Source of the DNA: Marinobacter halophilus
GTDB lineage: Bacteria > Pseudomonadota > Gammaproteobacteria > Pseudomonadales > Oleiphilaceae
Reading direction: 5' to 3'
Assembly (NCBI RefSeq): GCF_003007685.1
Contig: NZ_PXNN01000017.1
Span: 661,143 to 725,142, forward strand
DNA: 64,000 nucleotides
Part shown: positions 27,006 through 35,619 of the stretch, one piece after another
Layout: every line of letters begins with the position of its first letter
How positions within the stretch are numbered: the first letter of the stretch is position 1
Notes under the pieces: generated by a model
The model's input: only the letters and a program-made list of their open reading frames with translations
What the model was told of the DNA's origin: nothing
Database searches by the model: none
Made by a program: the position numbers and the translations under genes

Positions 27006-27457
27006 CCCGCGCGATCCTCTGCGGCATGACATGCGGCTGCGGTGAACAGTACGTCGGTTGAGGAATTAAGCGCGGTTTCGGTGGAATCCTGCACCACACT
27101 GATCACGAAACCGATCGCCACCACCTGCATGGCCACCCCTGAAACACCGCAGGCCGCCACAGCAGAAATCACACACAGCAACAGGGCGGTAGGGAAGTCT
27201 ACCGGTATACCCAGCGTATTGGCTGCGGCCAGGGTAATCACCGAGATGGCAATGGCCGCCGCCACCAGCACAAACACAAGAATCGGCGCTACCGCTGTTA
27301 GAGCCGTGATAAACAACTGGCCAAGCAGTGACACAGACCCGGCGGCCTGTGGCGAGATCAAGGCCAGCAGTACGCCAGCAATAATGCCAATGGTAATCTG
27401 GGGAATCAGCCCCATTTGAAGCAACGGGCGGAGGAAAACGGTCAGCCGGCTGGACAT
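27002..27457 (-). pseudogene. sstT: Internally deleted serine/threonine:Na+ symporter SstT
   Basis: 151-residue open frame that aligns by eye to two ends of SstT (about 410 residues). Residues 1-65 match the N-terminus (LVKQ/LIPQ...[32 protein letters not shown]). The frame then jumps to the C-terminal segment ([33 protein letters not shown]). About 220 central residues are missing, plus a second gap of about 20 residues after ACGVSGVA, both kept in frame. The substrate- and sodium-binding hairpins and TM7/8 lie in the lost part, so transport is very unlikely. Its start retains AGGAG, and its stop is coupled to the next gene (ATGA). It is called a pseudogene on content, though the frame is intact. 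Confidence 0.72.
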
Positions 27458-27470
27458 GTACAAGCTCCTG

Positions 27471-27484
27471 ATTAGTTGACTAAT
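27471..27484. promoter_or_regulatory. Palindrome upstream of deleted sstT, possible operator
   Basis: ATTAGT, TG, ACTAAT: a perfect 14-bp dyad 13 bp upstream of the sstT start, overlapping the expected promoter or leader region. The shape is like sites bound by MarR-type repressors, but no such gene is adjacent. Confidence 0.35.
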
Positions 27485-27560
27485 GGGCCGTCCATCAGGC
27501 GGGCACACCTATCGGCGACTTTCAGATCGGCAAATCGTGTATTTTTCGAGTACAAAAAGA

Positions 27561-27593
27561 AAAGGCAGACCAGTAACTAACTGATCTGCCTTT
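27561..27593 (-). terminator. Terminator of the initiator tRNA gene
   Basis: AAAGGCAGA and TCTGCCTTT arms with inner CAGT/ACTG pairing, followed on the minus strand by TTTTCTTTTTG. It lies just past the 3' end of the tRNA. Confidence 0.8.
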
Positions 27594-27597
27594 ATAT

Positions 27598-27674
<77 letters not shown>

Positions 27675-27771
27675 TCAAACTGGTTGTTTACCGGGTGACC
27701 CCGATCAACGAGGTGCGCATAATACGGTGCGGATTTGATTCTGTCAAAGGATATTACGAACTTCCTGTAAC

Positions 27772-29109
27772 TTACCGCTCCAGAATGGCCGCTACCCCTT
27801 GCCCGCCGGCGGCGCAGATAGAAATCAGGCCACGGCCGCCGCCCTTCTCTTCCAACAGTTTCGCCAATGTCGCAACAATACGCCCGCCGGTGGCGGCAAA
27901 CGGATGACCGGTGGCCAGGCTGGAGCCTTTCACGTTCATTTTGGCGCGGTCGATACTGCCCAGAGGCTTGTCCAGCCCCAAGCGTTCTTTGCAGAAGCCA
28001 GGGTCTTCCCACGCCTTCAGAGTAGACAAAACCTGCGCCGCAAAGGCTTCGTGAATTTCGTAGAAATCGAAATCTTGCAGGGTCAGACCGGCCTTTTCCA
28101 GCATGCGCGGTACCGCGTAGGCCGGCGCCATCAGCAGGCCTTCTTTCTTGTCGACAAAATCGACGGCAGCCACTTCGGAGAACGTCAGCCAGGCTTTGAC
28201 CTCCATATTATTAGCCTTGGCCCAGTCTTCACTGGCCAGCAGCACGCACGAGGCGCCGTCGGTCAACGCGGTACTGTTGGCGGCCGTCATGGTACCGTTT
28301 TCACGGTCAAACGCCGGTTTGAGGGTGGCCAGTTTTTCCAGGGTGGTGTCCGGGCGCAGGATGTTGTCTTTCTCAAGGCCTGCCATCGGCGTGATCAAGT
28401 CCTCGAAAAAGCCGTCCTCGTATGCTTGCGCCAGTTTCTGGTGACTGTCCCACGCCAGACGATCCTGGTCTTCACGAGCAATGCTCCACTCTTTGGCGGT
28501 TACCTGACAGTGCTCACCCATCGACATGCCGGTGCGAGGCTCACCATTTTCCGGAATTTCCGGCATCAGATGGCCAGGGCGGAAACGGCCCAGGATTTTC
28601 AGACGCTCGGTAGTGGTTTTGGCACGGTTCAGGTCCAGCAGGATTTGCCGCAGGCCTTCGCCAACACCAATCGGGGCATCCGACGTGGTGTCTGTACCGC
28701 CAGCAATGCCACACTCGATCTGGCCCAACGCAATTTTGTTGCCCACCAGAATAGCCGCTTCCAGACCAGTACCGCAGGCCTGCTGAATATCGTAAGCGGG
28801 GGTTTCCGGGGCCAGCCCGGAGCTGAGCACGGATTCCCGGGTCAGGTTAAAGTCCCGGGAATGTTTGATGACCGCCCCGGCAACCACTTCACCCAGCCGC
28901 ATACCCTGCAGGTTGTAACGATCAACCAGACCACGCAGAGTTGACGTCAATAGCTCCTGATTGCTGATCTTACTGTAGGCCGTGTTGGAGCGGGCAAATG
29001 GCGTACGGTTGCCGCCAATGACCGCGACGCGGCGGACGCCAGAGGCGGTTTTAGCAGAGCCGGGCGCTGCTTTTGTTCCAGACCGGGTAGCTTTAGATGC
29101 TTGTGCCAT
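27772..29109 (-). CDS. fadI: Acetyl-CoA C-acyltransferase (thiolase), FadI-type
   Basis: 445-residue thiolase. The nucleophilic cysteine is Cys112 in QQACGTGLEA; the C-terminal catalytic motifs ATGHPFAATGG (His) and ISICAAGGQG (Cys) are present. The long N-terminus (KATRSGTKAAPGSAKTASG) precedes the usual start of the fold at VAVIGGNRTPF. The enzyme cleaves 3-ketoacyl-CoA in beta-oxidation or condenses acetyl-CoA units. No fadJ partner lies next to it. It is divergent from the FabG-like two-domain reductase, a pairing that suggests joint 3-ketoacyl metabolism. Confidence 0.88.
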   Translation of the reverse strand: MAQASKATRSGTKAAPGSAKTASGVRRVAVIGGNRTPFARSNTAYSKISNQELLTSTLRGLVDRYNLQGMRLGEVVAGAVIKHSRDFNLTRESVLSSGLAPETPAYDIQQACGTGLEAAILVGNKIALGQIECGIAGGTDTTSDAPIGVGEGLRQILLDLNRAKTTTERLKILGRFRPGHLMPEIPENGEPRTGMSMGEHCQVTAKEWSIAREDQDRLAWDSHQKLAQAYEDGFFEDLITPMAGLEKDNILRPDTTLEKLATLKPAFDRENGTMTAANSTALTDGASCVLLASEDWAKANNMEVKAWLTFSEVAAVDFVDKKEGLLMAPAYAVPRMLEKAGLTLQDFDFYEIHEAFAAQVLSTLKAWEDPGFCKERLGLDKPLGSIDRAKMNVKGSSLATGHPFAATGGRIVATLAKLLEEKGGGRGLISICAAGGQGVAAILER

Positions 29110-29297
29110 AGCAGATTGTCCCTTTGGTGATTATCTTATGTGGATTAGCTGTCGTTATCACAAAGTCTAGCGCTTAACGCCAGTCTCTCATTGGCAACTC
29201 TGACAACGCCATGACTGCGTTGAGTCAATCCAATAACCGGCAAAGTCTTTAACCTTTAGGCTATTGCCTACTCCACTGCACTCACAAGGAAAAAACC

Positions 29298-30704
29298 ATG
29301 TCTGACATCTACCTGAAACTGGTCAATACGCCCGTCGGCAAAACCGCCGCGCAATCCTTGGGCCTACCCTCCCCCGCTCCGCTGAAACGCCTGAAGCGCG
29401 TGGATCAGCCCTTTATTGAAGGCGATGTTCTGATCGGCGCCGGCCCGGGCGCCAAAGCCGTTGCCACCGTGGGTGCCATCATCGGTGCCAGCCCGGCAAC
29501 GATGCTGCACGCCAGCGGCCAGACCACCCTGGCCGATTCTGCACTGGCCGGCAACAAGGCCAAAGCACTGGACCTGACCAGCGACGTTAACGGCAAGTTT
29601 TCTGCCCTGGTGTTTGATGCGACGGGTCTGAAAGGCCCACAGGACTTGCGGGCTCTGTACGACTTTTTCCATCCGACCATCCGCAAGCTTGCCGCCAACG
29701 GCCGTGTACTGGTGATCGGCCAGGACCCACATACCTGTCGGAAGGCTCCCCAGGCTGCCGCTCAACAGGCTCTGGAGGGCTTTGTTCGCAGCGTGGGTAA
29801 AGAAGTCGGCAAGAAAGGCTCAACCGCCAACCTGATCTGGATAGCTCCGAACGCGGAAAACCAGCTGGACTCCAGCGTTCGTTTCTTCCTGTCGGCCCGC
29901 TCGGCTTATGTGTCTGGTCAGGTGGTTCGCATCGGAAAAGCAGACAAAGCCAAAGCGGGCAACCCGGTGGCACCGCTGGCCGGCAAGGTCGCACTGGTGA
30001 CCGGCGCATCCCGTGGCATTGGCGCCTCGATCGCGGAAACCCTGGCCCGGGACGGCGCCACCGTCATCGGCCTGGACATACCGCCGGCCATGGAAGAACT
30101 CCACAAGGTTACCGATGCCATCAAAGGCAAGGCTCTCGCCTGCGATATCACGGATGAGAAAGCACCGAAACTGATTGCAGATTTTATTGCGAAGGAAACC
30201 AGCGGTGTGGATCTAGTGATTCACAACGCCGGCATTACTCGCGACAAAACGCTCGGCAACATGCCAGAGCATTTCTGGGACATGACCATCGCGGTCAACC
30301 TGACCGCGGAAGAGCTGATCGACGAAGAGCTGATGAGCCGGGAGCTGCTGCGGAACAACGGCCGTATCGTGTGCATTTCGTCTATCAGCGGTATTGCCGG
30401 CAATTTTGGCCAGACCAACTACTCCTGCGCCAAGAGTGGCGTGATCGGCTATGTCGAAGCCATGGCGAAACAGCTGAAGAACGGCGTCACCATCAACGCT
30501 ATAGCCCCGGGTTTTATTGAAACCCAGATGACCGCAGCCATGCCCTTTACCATTCGCGAGGCTGGTCGGCGCATGAATAGCCTGTCGCAAGGCGGACAAC
30601 CGGTGGATGTGGCCGAAGCCATTGCCTGGTATTGCAGCCCGGCGTCTGCCGGCGTAAACGGCAACGTGGTCCGTGTTTGCGGTCAGTCTCTGATCGGCAA
30701 GTAG
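29298..30704 (+). CDS. Two-domain 3-oxoacyl-ACP reductase, FabG4-like
   Basis: 468-residue HMW FabG-type reductase. Residues 1-225 form an N-terminal flavodoxin-like Rossmann domain without catalytic residues; 226-468 is an active SDR domain with TGASRGIG (235-242), the NAG motif (310-312), Ser362 and Tyr375/Lys379 (YSCAK). It is like mycobacterial FabG4, which reduces 3-ketoacyl-CoA with NADH. The ATG follows AAGGA. It is divergent from the fadI-type thiolase across a 188-bp promoter region and ended by a strong terminator. Likely role: 3-ketoacyl-CoA reduction in fatty acid turnover or storage lipid precursor supply. Confidence 0.87.
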   Translation: MSDIYLKLVNTPVGKTAAQSLGLPSPAPLKRLKRVDQPFIEGDVLIGAGPGAKAVATVGAIIGASPATMLHASGQTTLADSALAGNKAKALDLTSDVNGKFSALVFDATGLKGPQDLRALYDFFHPTIRKLAANGRVLVIGQDPHTCRKAPQAAAQQALEGFVRSVGKEVGKKGSTANLIWIAPNAENQLDSSVRFFLSARSAYVSGQVVRIGKADKAKAGNPVAPLAGKVALVTGASRGIGASIAETLARDGATVIGLDIPPAMEELHKVTDAIKGKALACDITDEKAPKLIADFIAKETSGVDLVIHNAGITRDKTLGNMPEHFWDMTIAVNLTAEELIDEELMSRELLRNNGRIVCISSISGIAGNFGQTNYSCAKSGVIGYVEAMAKQLKNGVTINAIAPGFIETQMTAAMPFTIREAGRRMNSLSQGGQPVDVAEAIAWYCSPASAGVNGNVVRVCGQSLIGK

Positions 30705-30725
30705 CCACAGTTGCGCAAACGCGGA

Positions 30726-30756
30726 GGCCGGGGGCAGATGTCCTCGGTCTTTTTTG
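30726..30756 (+). terminator. Terminator of the FabG4-like gene
   Basis: Eleven-pair stem including G-U wobbles (GGCCGGGGGCA with TGTCCTCGGTC), immediately followed by TTTTTTT on the plus strand, 22 bp after the stop. Confidence 0.8.
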
Positions 30757-30790
30757 GGGAGCTTTAAAAGTCGATCACTTTCTGGCAGGC

Positions 30791-30826
30791 AAAAAAAAAG
30801 CAGATCCAGATGGATCTGCTTTTTTT
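30791..30826. terminator. Bidirectional terminator between fabG-like gene and tRNA operon
   Basis: Perfect AGCAGATCCA/TGGATCTGCT stem flanked by runs of A on the left and T on the right, so it can act on both strands. On the minus strand it ends the Val-Asp-Val tRNA transcript just past the last tRNA. Confidence 0.9.
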
Positions 30827-30832
30827 CATATC

Positions 30833-30908
30833 TGGTGGGTGGTGCAGGGATCGAACCTGCGACCCTCGCCTTGTAAGGGCGATGCTCTCCCAGCTGAGCT
30901 AACCACCC
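30833..30908 (-). tRNA. tRNA-Val(UAC), copy 2
   Basis: 76-nt cloverleaf, anticodon UAC, CCA encoded; begins GGGTGGTTAGCTCAGCTGGG. Identical in sequence to the copy at 31056-31131. Last gene of the three-tRNA operon. Confidence 0.96.
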
Positions 30909-30916
30909 AGAAAAAG

Positions 30917-30993
30917 TGGCGGAGCGGACGGGACTCGAACCCGCGACCCCCGGCGTGACAGGCCGGTATTCTAACCAACTGAACTACCGCTCC
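30917..30993 (-). tRNA. tRNA-Asp(GUC)
   Basis: 77-nt cloverleaf, anticodon GUC, discriminator G73, CCA encoded; begins GGAGCGGTAGTTCAGTTGG. Middle gene of the operon, 8 nt from the following tRNA-Val. Confidence 0.96.
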
Positions 30994-31055
30994 GCATTGG
31001 CTCAACTTACGTTAAACCCGAACCAGAAAACTTCTCTGGCCTACTGCTTTAAAAA

Positions 31056-31131
31056 TGGTGGGTGGTGCAGGGATCGAACCTGCGACCCTCGCCTTGTAAG
31101 GGCGATGCTCTCCCAGCTGAGCTAACCACCC
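31056..31131 (-). tRNA. tRNA-Val(UAC), copy 1
   Basis: 76-nt cloverleaf, anticodon UAC, CCA encoded, identical to the copy at 30833-30908. First gene of the Val-Asp-Val operon; transcription must start in the AT-rich stretch at about 31140-31310. Confidence 0.96.
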
Positions 31132-31322
31132 ACTTCGCGCTTTACTATTCTTCAAGCTCAAAGCAGCCACTTGTTGCGCCTCTGGCGCTTGCTGATTCAG
31201 CGTTGCTGCATCAACCAAGTGAGACGCGCATTCTAAGCATTTCGCCCACAGTGTCAAATGTTTTTCGGAAATTTTCTGATTTTTCTCTGACACACTCAAA
31301 ACTGAACATTTATTAATCAAAA

Positions 31323-31580
31323 TCAGGAGCTTGAGCCCGTTTTTTTGTTTCCGGGGAAAGCCCGCACCACGCCGCGTTTCTGGCCAGCTTGCTTACCCTT
31401 ACTGCGCAAGGCCAGCTCACTAACGTGAGCCTTGCGTTCACCCGGTATGGACTGATCAGCCAGCGATCGATTGATATTATCCAGACGTGACCTGACGTCC
31501 TGCCAGGACTCCTCAAGGTAAGGCGTCAGCCTGCCCGCAATCTTCTCTAACCGAAGCACTAAATCATCTTTAATCGACAT
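31323..31580 (-). CDS. Small basic hypothetical protein
   Basis: 85-residue protein beginning MSIKDDLVLRLEKIAGRLTP, with a helical first half and a strongly basic C-terminus rich in K, G and R (RSKGKQAGQKRGVVRAF). The ATG at 31580 has only a weak GTGAGAT ribosome site. A longer frame (to 31925) runs through the coding region of the upstream lipoprotein and is not used. It lies 50 bp downstream of the DUF2846 lipoprotein. Function not recognised; it could be a nucleic-acid-binding peptide, by charge only. Confidence 0.5.
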   Translation of the reverse strand: MSIKDDLVLRLEKIAGRLTPYLEESWQDVRSRLDNINRSLADQSIPGERKAHVSELALRSKGKQAGQKRGVVRAFPGNKKTGSSS

Positions 31581-31629
31581 TGTTTTTATCTCACTGCAGT
31601 CCGTCACTTCCAGTGTAGTCAACCCTGCC

Positions 31630-32490
31630 TCAGAAAATCCACCACCCACCGCCAGATTCCGCCTCACGGCGCCGCTCTCGCTCCAACTCCAGCTCGGCGT
31701 AATCCCGCTCCAGAACCTCCAGTTCCTGATCACTCTCAAGCGGCACCGTGGGGCCGCCACCGAAAGGCCAGAACCACGAGGCTGACTCATATTGGCCTTG
31801 CTGCTTGAGCCTTTCGAGCTCCAACTCACGCTCTTCCGCCAACTCCGCCTTGCGGTTCTCATAATCCATATCTTCATTAATTTCCACAATCGAGGTTGCC
31901 GCATGATTTGGCGCCAACAGGTCACTGTTCAGAAACAAGGTTGAAACGATCTGGTCTGCCTGCATGGCGTAACCCCGGGCCACCAGCTGTAAATCACCGG
32001 AAGCCAGCGGGTGATCCGGATCCAGATCCGGATGGCGGCGCTCCGGTTCGATCAGTTCGTTGTAACGGAGATAGTAAATTTTGCCGGGCTCGACGCTCAG
32101 AGTGGCGTCCACAATCAGGCTGAGACTGAACGAGTTAAGACCCTCAAGCCCCAGCAGCGGCCGGCGCATCGCGATATGGCGTTCACCCGGCTTCACCTCC
32201 AGCCAGGTGAAACTGTTATTGCGGATATTGAAGTAATGCTTATCGTCGATGTACACGCTGGGTGCTTCGATTTCATCTGCCGCCCACTGCGAATGGGTAC
32301 GGTAAAAATACAGAATCGCATTGCGCTGATCCCAGCTACCAGAATCAATGTGCACAAAGTCATGGCCTGACACCGGATGCAGGAACGACCCCACACTCTT
32401 GCCAATCGATTGGTAAATGGTGCAGCCAGATAACGCCATCACACAGATCAGGGCGATAGCGTTCTTCAAGAAAGGCACTCGGATTTTCAT
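31630..32490 (-). CDS. DUF2846-containing lipoprotein
   Basis: 286-residue lipoprotein. The signal peptide ends in lipobox LSGC (Cys23). The mature N-terminal domain (about 50-175) has the DUF2846-like pattern: ILYFYRTHSQW, SVYIDDKHYF, TWLEVKPGERHI and KIYYLRY. A charged C-terminal tail rich in E, R and L (about 200-280) is probably a coiled coil. No Asp at +2, so outer-membrane sorting is expected. Cellular role unknown. Confidence 0.78.
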   Translation of the reverse strand: MKIRVPFLKNAIALICVMALSGCTIYQSIGKSVGSFLHPVSGHDFVHIDSGSWDQRNAILYFYRTHSQWAADEIEAPSVYIDDKHYFNIRNNSFTWLEVKPGERHIAMRRPLLGLEGLNSFSLSLIVDATLSVEPGKIYYLRYNELIEPERRHPDLDPDHPLASGDLQLVARGYAMQADQIVSTLFLNSDLLAPNHAATSIVEINEDMDYENRKAELAEERELELERLKQQGQYESASWFWPFGGGPTVPLESDQELEVLERDYAELELERERRREAESGGGWWIF

Positions 32491-32567
32491 TGTTGTATGC
32501 TCTTCATCCCTATCGAGTGGGCTGATGATAACAACTGCCCACTCGCAGAAATGAGAGCTACCGCAAG

Positions 32568-32596
32568 GGCTGAATACAAACCGTTACATTCAGCCC
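32568..32596. repeat. Intergenic hairpin
   Basis: GGGCTGAAT and ATTCAGCCC form a perfect 9-bp stem with an 11-nt loop, 19 bp past the stop of the coiled-coil gene. No T-run follows, so it is not a classical terminator; it may protect the mRNA 3' end. Confidence 0.45.
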
Positions 32597-32614
32597 CGCA
32601 GTCAATGCCGTACC

Positions 32615-33589
32615 CTACCGGGCGGAGACCTCAGAGCGCAGCTGATTCACCTCCTCAGACAACCGGATAAGCCGGGAGGTGAGCTGCGACCGGGACGAAT
32701 CCACGGAATCCACCGTTCTCTTCAGGTCGGTCAGCTGGGTACGCAAGGCCTGCACATCCCCGCCGCCGGCCATCGCACTCAGATCGCGCTGCAATGCAGA
32801 AATCTGACTCTCCAGCCCACTGATCGTCAGTTGCTGCTCCCGCTCAAAGCGCCGGATCTGGCTCTCAACCACCTGATCGACATCGCCAACCTGCTGGCTG
32901 ACACTTGTCAACTGAGCGTTCGCCTCCTGATTCGCCCGCTCCAGAGCCGCCACAGACCCTTCGAGTTGCTGCTTGAGCTGAGCCACATCCGCCGCCAGCG
33001 ATGAACGTGCCTGCTCAATCGTCGTGTTCAGATCAGACACCGATTTAACCGTTTCCGCGAGCTGTCCATCCAAGCCGGACAGCAGCTGCTGATGTTCATC
33101 AAGACGCTTCTTGTTACGCTCGTTGGCAATCACCCACAACTTGCGAATCTCACTGTCCGCCTCATCCAGCCGCTTATCATTGCCTGCAATCCTCTCCTCC
33201 AGCGAAGCCCCCCGCTCCTGCAACGACTCGCCGGTCTCCGACAACTCCCCTTCAAATCGCGCCAGCGCCAGCTTGCTTTGCCGTGCCCCGTAATCAGCCT
33301 CCTCCAGCTGCCCCTCCAAAACCTGAATCCGCTTTTCCTGAAGGTACCAGCCAGCACCCGCACCTGCGGCCACGACCAGAAACAGCAGCCAAACCAACGC
33401 AGAACCACCACCGCTATGACCACCTGCCCCCCTCGGTGGCTTGGGCGTTTTGGGTGGTTTTGGTGGTTTCGATGGTGCGTCATCTTTTACCGGTGACGCT
33501 TTTTTGTGCCCTTCGGGCTTTTTACGCTCCACACCACCAATGGGTGGGTCAGCTCTCAGCTCGTCGTCGTCCGGACGGATGGGTTCCAT
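32615..33589 (-). CDS. Membrane-anchored coiled-coil protein
   Basis: 324-residue protein of unknown function. Residues 1-58 are cytoplasmic and rich in P and K (repeats of KPPK/TPKPP). One transmembrane helix follows at about 63-83 (ALVWLLFLVVAAGAGAGWYL). The remaining roughly 240 residues are almost continuous coiled coil with S, Q, E and L heptads, expected in the periplasm. Type II topology resembles division- or envelope-associated spacer proteins. Transcribed alone, divergent from purE. Confidence 0.7.
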   Translation of the reverse strand: MEPIRPDDDELRADPPIGGVERKKPEGHKKASPVKDDAPSKPPKPPKTPKPPRGAGGHSGGGSALVWLLFLVVAAGAGAGWYLQEKRIQVLEGQLEEADYGARQSKLALARFEGELSETGESLQERGASLEERIAGNDKRLDEADSEIRKLWVIANERNKKRLDEHQQLLSGLDGQLAETVKSVSDLNTTIEQARSSLAADVAQLKQQLEGSVAALERANQEANAQLTSVSQQVGDVDQVVESQIRRFEREQQLTISGLESQISALQRDLSAMAGGGDVQALRTQLTDLKRTVDSVDSSRSQLTSRLIRLSEEVNQLRSEVSAR

Positions 33590-33763
33590 TACAGCTCCTG
33601 CACAGGGATGGTAAAAACGTTACCTGCGATAATACCCGCACTTGACGACTGGTTAAAATGAAGGCTTATAAAGATTGGCCAAACCGCACTATGCTCTGTG
33701 TTGCATGGCCAGTGGGCAAAACATACAATGCCCGGCTTTCCAATTATCTCAGGACAGTTGCAT

Positions 33764-34255
33764 ATGCAGCCGCTTGTAGGACTGATCATGGGCTCGAAAT
33801 CCGACTGGCCCACCATGGAACATGCTGCCGACATGCTCGACAAACTCGGCGTACCCTACGAAACCCAGGTCGTCTCCGCCCACCGCACACCCGACCTGCT
33901 CTTCGACTACGCCAAAACCGCCGCCGACCGCGGCCTGAAAGTCGTCATCGCAGGCGCCGGCGGCGCCGCACACCTGCCGGGCATGGTGGCCTCCCAGACC
34001 TCACTGCCGGTACTGGGCGTTCCTGTTCAATCCAAAGCCCTGAACGGCCTGGACTCACTGCTGTCCATCGTCCAGATGCCAGGCGGCATCGCCGTCGGCA
34101 CTCTGGCTATCGGCAAAGCCGGCGCAACCAACGCCGGCCTGTTGGCGGCACAGATTATTGGCACGTTTGATGACAACGTCCGCAAGGCCGTTGATGAGTT
34201 CAGGGCAACACAGACACAAACAATTCTGGATAACCCTGATCCCAGAGATCAGTGA
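33764..34255 (+). CDS. purE: N5-carboxyaminoimidazole ribonucleotide mutase PurE
   Basis: 163-residue class I PurE. Motifs [17 protein letters not shown] (with catalytic His) and [12 protein letters not shown] are all present. It converts N5-CAIR to CAIR in purine synthesis, using the PurK product. The ATG at 33764 follows AGGA with 9-nt spacing; the in-frame extension upstream is not conserved-looking and is dropped. purK follows after a 174-bp gap that contains a long inverted repeat. Confidence 0.96.
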   Translation: MQPLVGLIMGSKSDWPTMEHAADMLDKLGVPYETQVVSAHRTPDLLFDYAKTAADRGLKVVIAGAGGAAHLPGMVASQTSLPVLGVPVQSKALNGLDSLLSIVQMPGGIAVGTLAIGKAGATNAGLLAAQIIGTFDDNVRKAVDEFRATQTQTILDNPDPRDQ

Positions 34256-34275
34256 AGCCAACTCCCAAGGCTGGA

Positions 34276-34387
34276 TGAGCAGTTCGGGGAAGGCTTTCCA
34301 AAACTGTGCGGAGCCATGGATGGCGGAGCCCAAGCACCCCATGGATGGGCTTGAGCGTGTTTTGGAAAGCCTTCCCCGAACTGCTCA
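34276..34387. repeat. 112-bp palindromic element with 29-bp perfect inverted arms
   Basis: Arms at 34276-34304 and 34359-34387 are perfect 29/29 reverse complements (starting TGAGCAGTTCGGGGAAGGC). The 54-nt centre contains GCCATGGATGGC and CCATGGATGG, the motif seen in small extragenic palindromic repeats of marine gammaproteobacteria. It lies entirely between purE and purK and would fold into a very stable RNA hairpin. It looks like a MITE- or REP-like mobile repeat that may tune purK expression. No second copy was noticed in this window. Confidence 0.85.
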
Positions 34388-34429
34388 CACCACCAATGTC
34401 AGAGCCGAAACAGTGGCAGGAGAAATCAT

Positions 34430-35548
34430 ATGAGAATTGGTGTACTAGGCGCAGGCCAACTCGGCCGTATGCTCGCCCTCGCCGGATACCCGCTGGCGAA
34501 AGACTTCGTCTTCTACGACATGTCCGGCAGCCCCAGCGCCGGCCTCGGTGAAGTGATCATCGACCGCGACGGCCAATATCTCGACGACTTCCTGTCTCGT
34601 GTGGACCGCGTAACTTACGAATTCGAACACCTGCCCGTAACCATCGCCGAAAAACTGGCCGAACACACCACCGTCCACCCCTGCCCTCGCGCACTGGAAG
34701 TCTGCCAAAACCGGGAAGCCGAAAAAACCCTGTTCGGACGCCTCGGCATCCCCACACCCGAATGGCAAGTCGCAGACAGCGCCGACACTCTGAAAGCCGC
34801 CGCTGAAGCGCTGGGCTGCCCGGTTGTCGCTAAATCCATCACCGAAGGCTACGACGGCAAAGGCCAGGCAGTCCTCAAAACGCCGGAAGAGGCAGAAACC
34901 GCTTGGGCCAGCATCGGCCACCCACGGGTCATCGTCGAAAAATTCGTCAACTTCCGGCGCGAAGTCTCCATTATCGCCGTGCGCGCAGAAGACGGCGACG
35001 TTGCTTTCTACCCAATGGCGGAAAACACCCACCATGAGGGTATCCTGCGCTACTCCATCGCGCCGGCACCCGGGCTGGAGCCTCACGTTCAGCAAGACGC
35101 CGAAAAATACATCAAATCGCTACTGAACGAATTGAACTACGTCGGCGTACTGACCCTTGAGCTGTTTGAAACCGCCGAAGGCCTGATCGCCAACGAAATG
35201 GCACCGCGGGTGCACAACTCGGGCCACTGGACTATCGAAGGCGCTATGACCAGCCAGTTCGAAAATCACATTCGAGCGGTCAGCGGCCATGCTCTGGGCA
35301 ACGTTCAGGCGCGCGGGCTCAGCTGCATGATCAACATCATTGGCGAGCATGGCGATATTGAACGGGTACTGGAATTGCCCTACACCCATGTTCATCTTTA
35401 CAACAAAAGCGAACGCCCTGGGCGAAAACTGGGGCATGTAAACATTCTGGCAGACAGCTACGAAGAACTGGTGTGGCGAGTCCGGAACTGCGTGCAATTC
35501 CTGCCCGGCAGTCCCGAGTTTAAAAGTACTCTCACAACAGAGGGTTGA
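34430..35548 (+). CDS. purK: N5-carboxyaminoimidazole ribonucleotide synthase PurK
   Basis: 372-residue ATP-grasp enzyme that makes N5-CAIR from AIR, bicarbonate and ATP. It begins with the PurK signature RIGVLGAGQLGRMLALAG; the ATP-grasp region has PVVAKSITEGYDGKGQ and IVEKFVNFRREVS, and the metal-binding end has NEMAPRVHNSGHWT. AGGAG lies upstream of the ATG. Same operon direction as purE but separated from it by the palindromic element. Confidence 0.96.
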   Translation: MRIGVLGAGQLGRMLALAGYPLAKDFVFYDMSGSPSAGLGEVIIDRDGQYLDDFLSRVDRVTYEFEHLPVTIAEKLAEHTTVHPCPRALEVCQNREAEKTLFGRLGIPTPEWQVADSADTLKAAAEALGCPVVAKSITEGYDGKGQAVLKTPEEAETAWASIGHPRVIVEKFVNFRREVSIIAVRAEDGDVAFYPMAENTHHEGILRYSIAPAPGLEPHVQQDAEKYIKSLLNELNYVGVLTLELFETAEGLIANEMAPRVHNSGHWTIEGAMTSQFENHIRAVSGHALGNVQARGLSCMINIIGEHGDIERVLELPYTHVHLYNKSERPGRKLGHVNILADSYEELVWRVRNCVQFLPGSPEFKSTLTTEG

Positions 35549-35619
35549 TTTAGCTCAAATCGCCCCTATATTGCTGTTACGTACATTCATATAAATCGAG
35601 AGACAGGGAGAACGACCTC

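Noticed and set aside
30833..31131. Direct repeat of 76 bp suggesting a mobile element or attachment site
   Set aside because: It is simply two identical tRNA-Val genes in one operon; no integrase or element boundary nearby.
31323..31925. 200-residue minus-strand frame overlapping the DUF2846 lipoprotein
   Set aside because: The upstream half is out-of-frame lipoprotein coding sequence; only the last 85 codons look like a separate small gene.
34158..34433. Small open frames on both strands across the purE-purK gap
   Set aside because: They encode mirror-like peptides because they run through the palindromic repeat; no evidence of translation.
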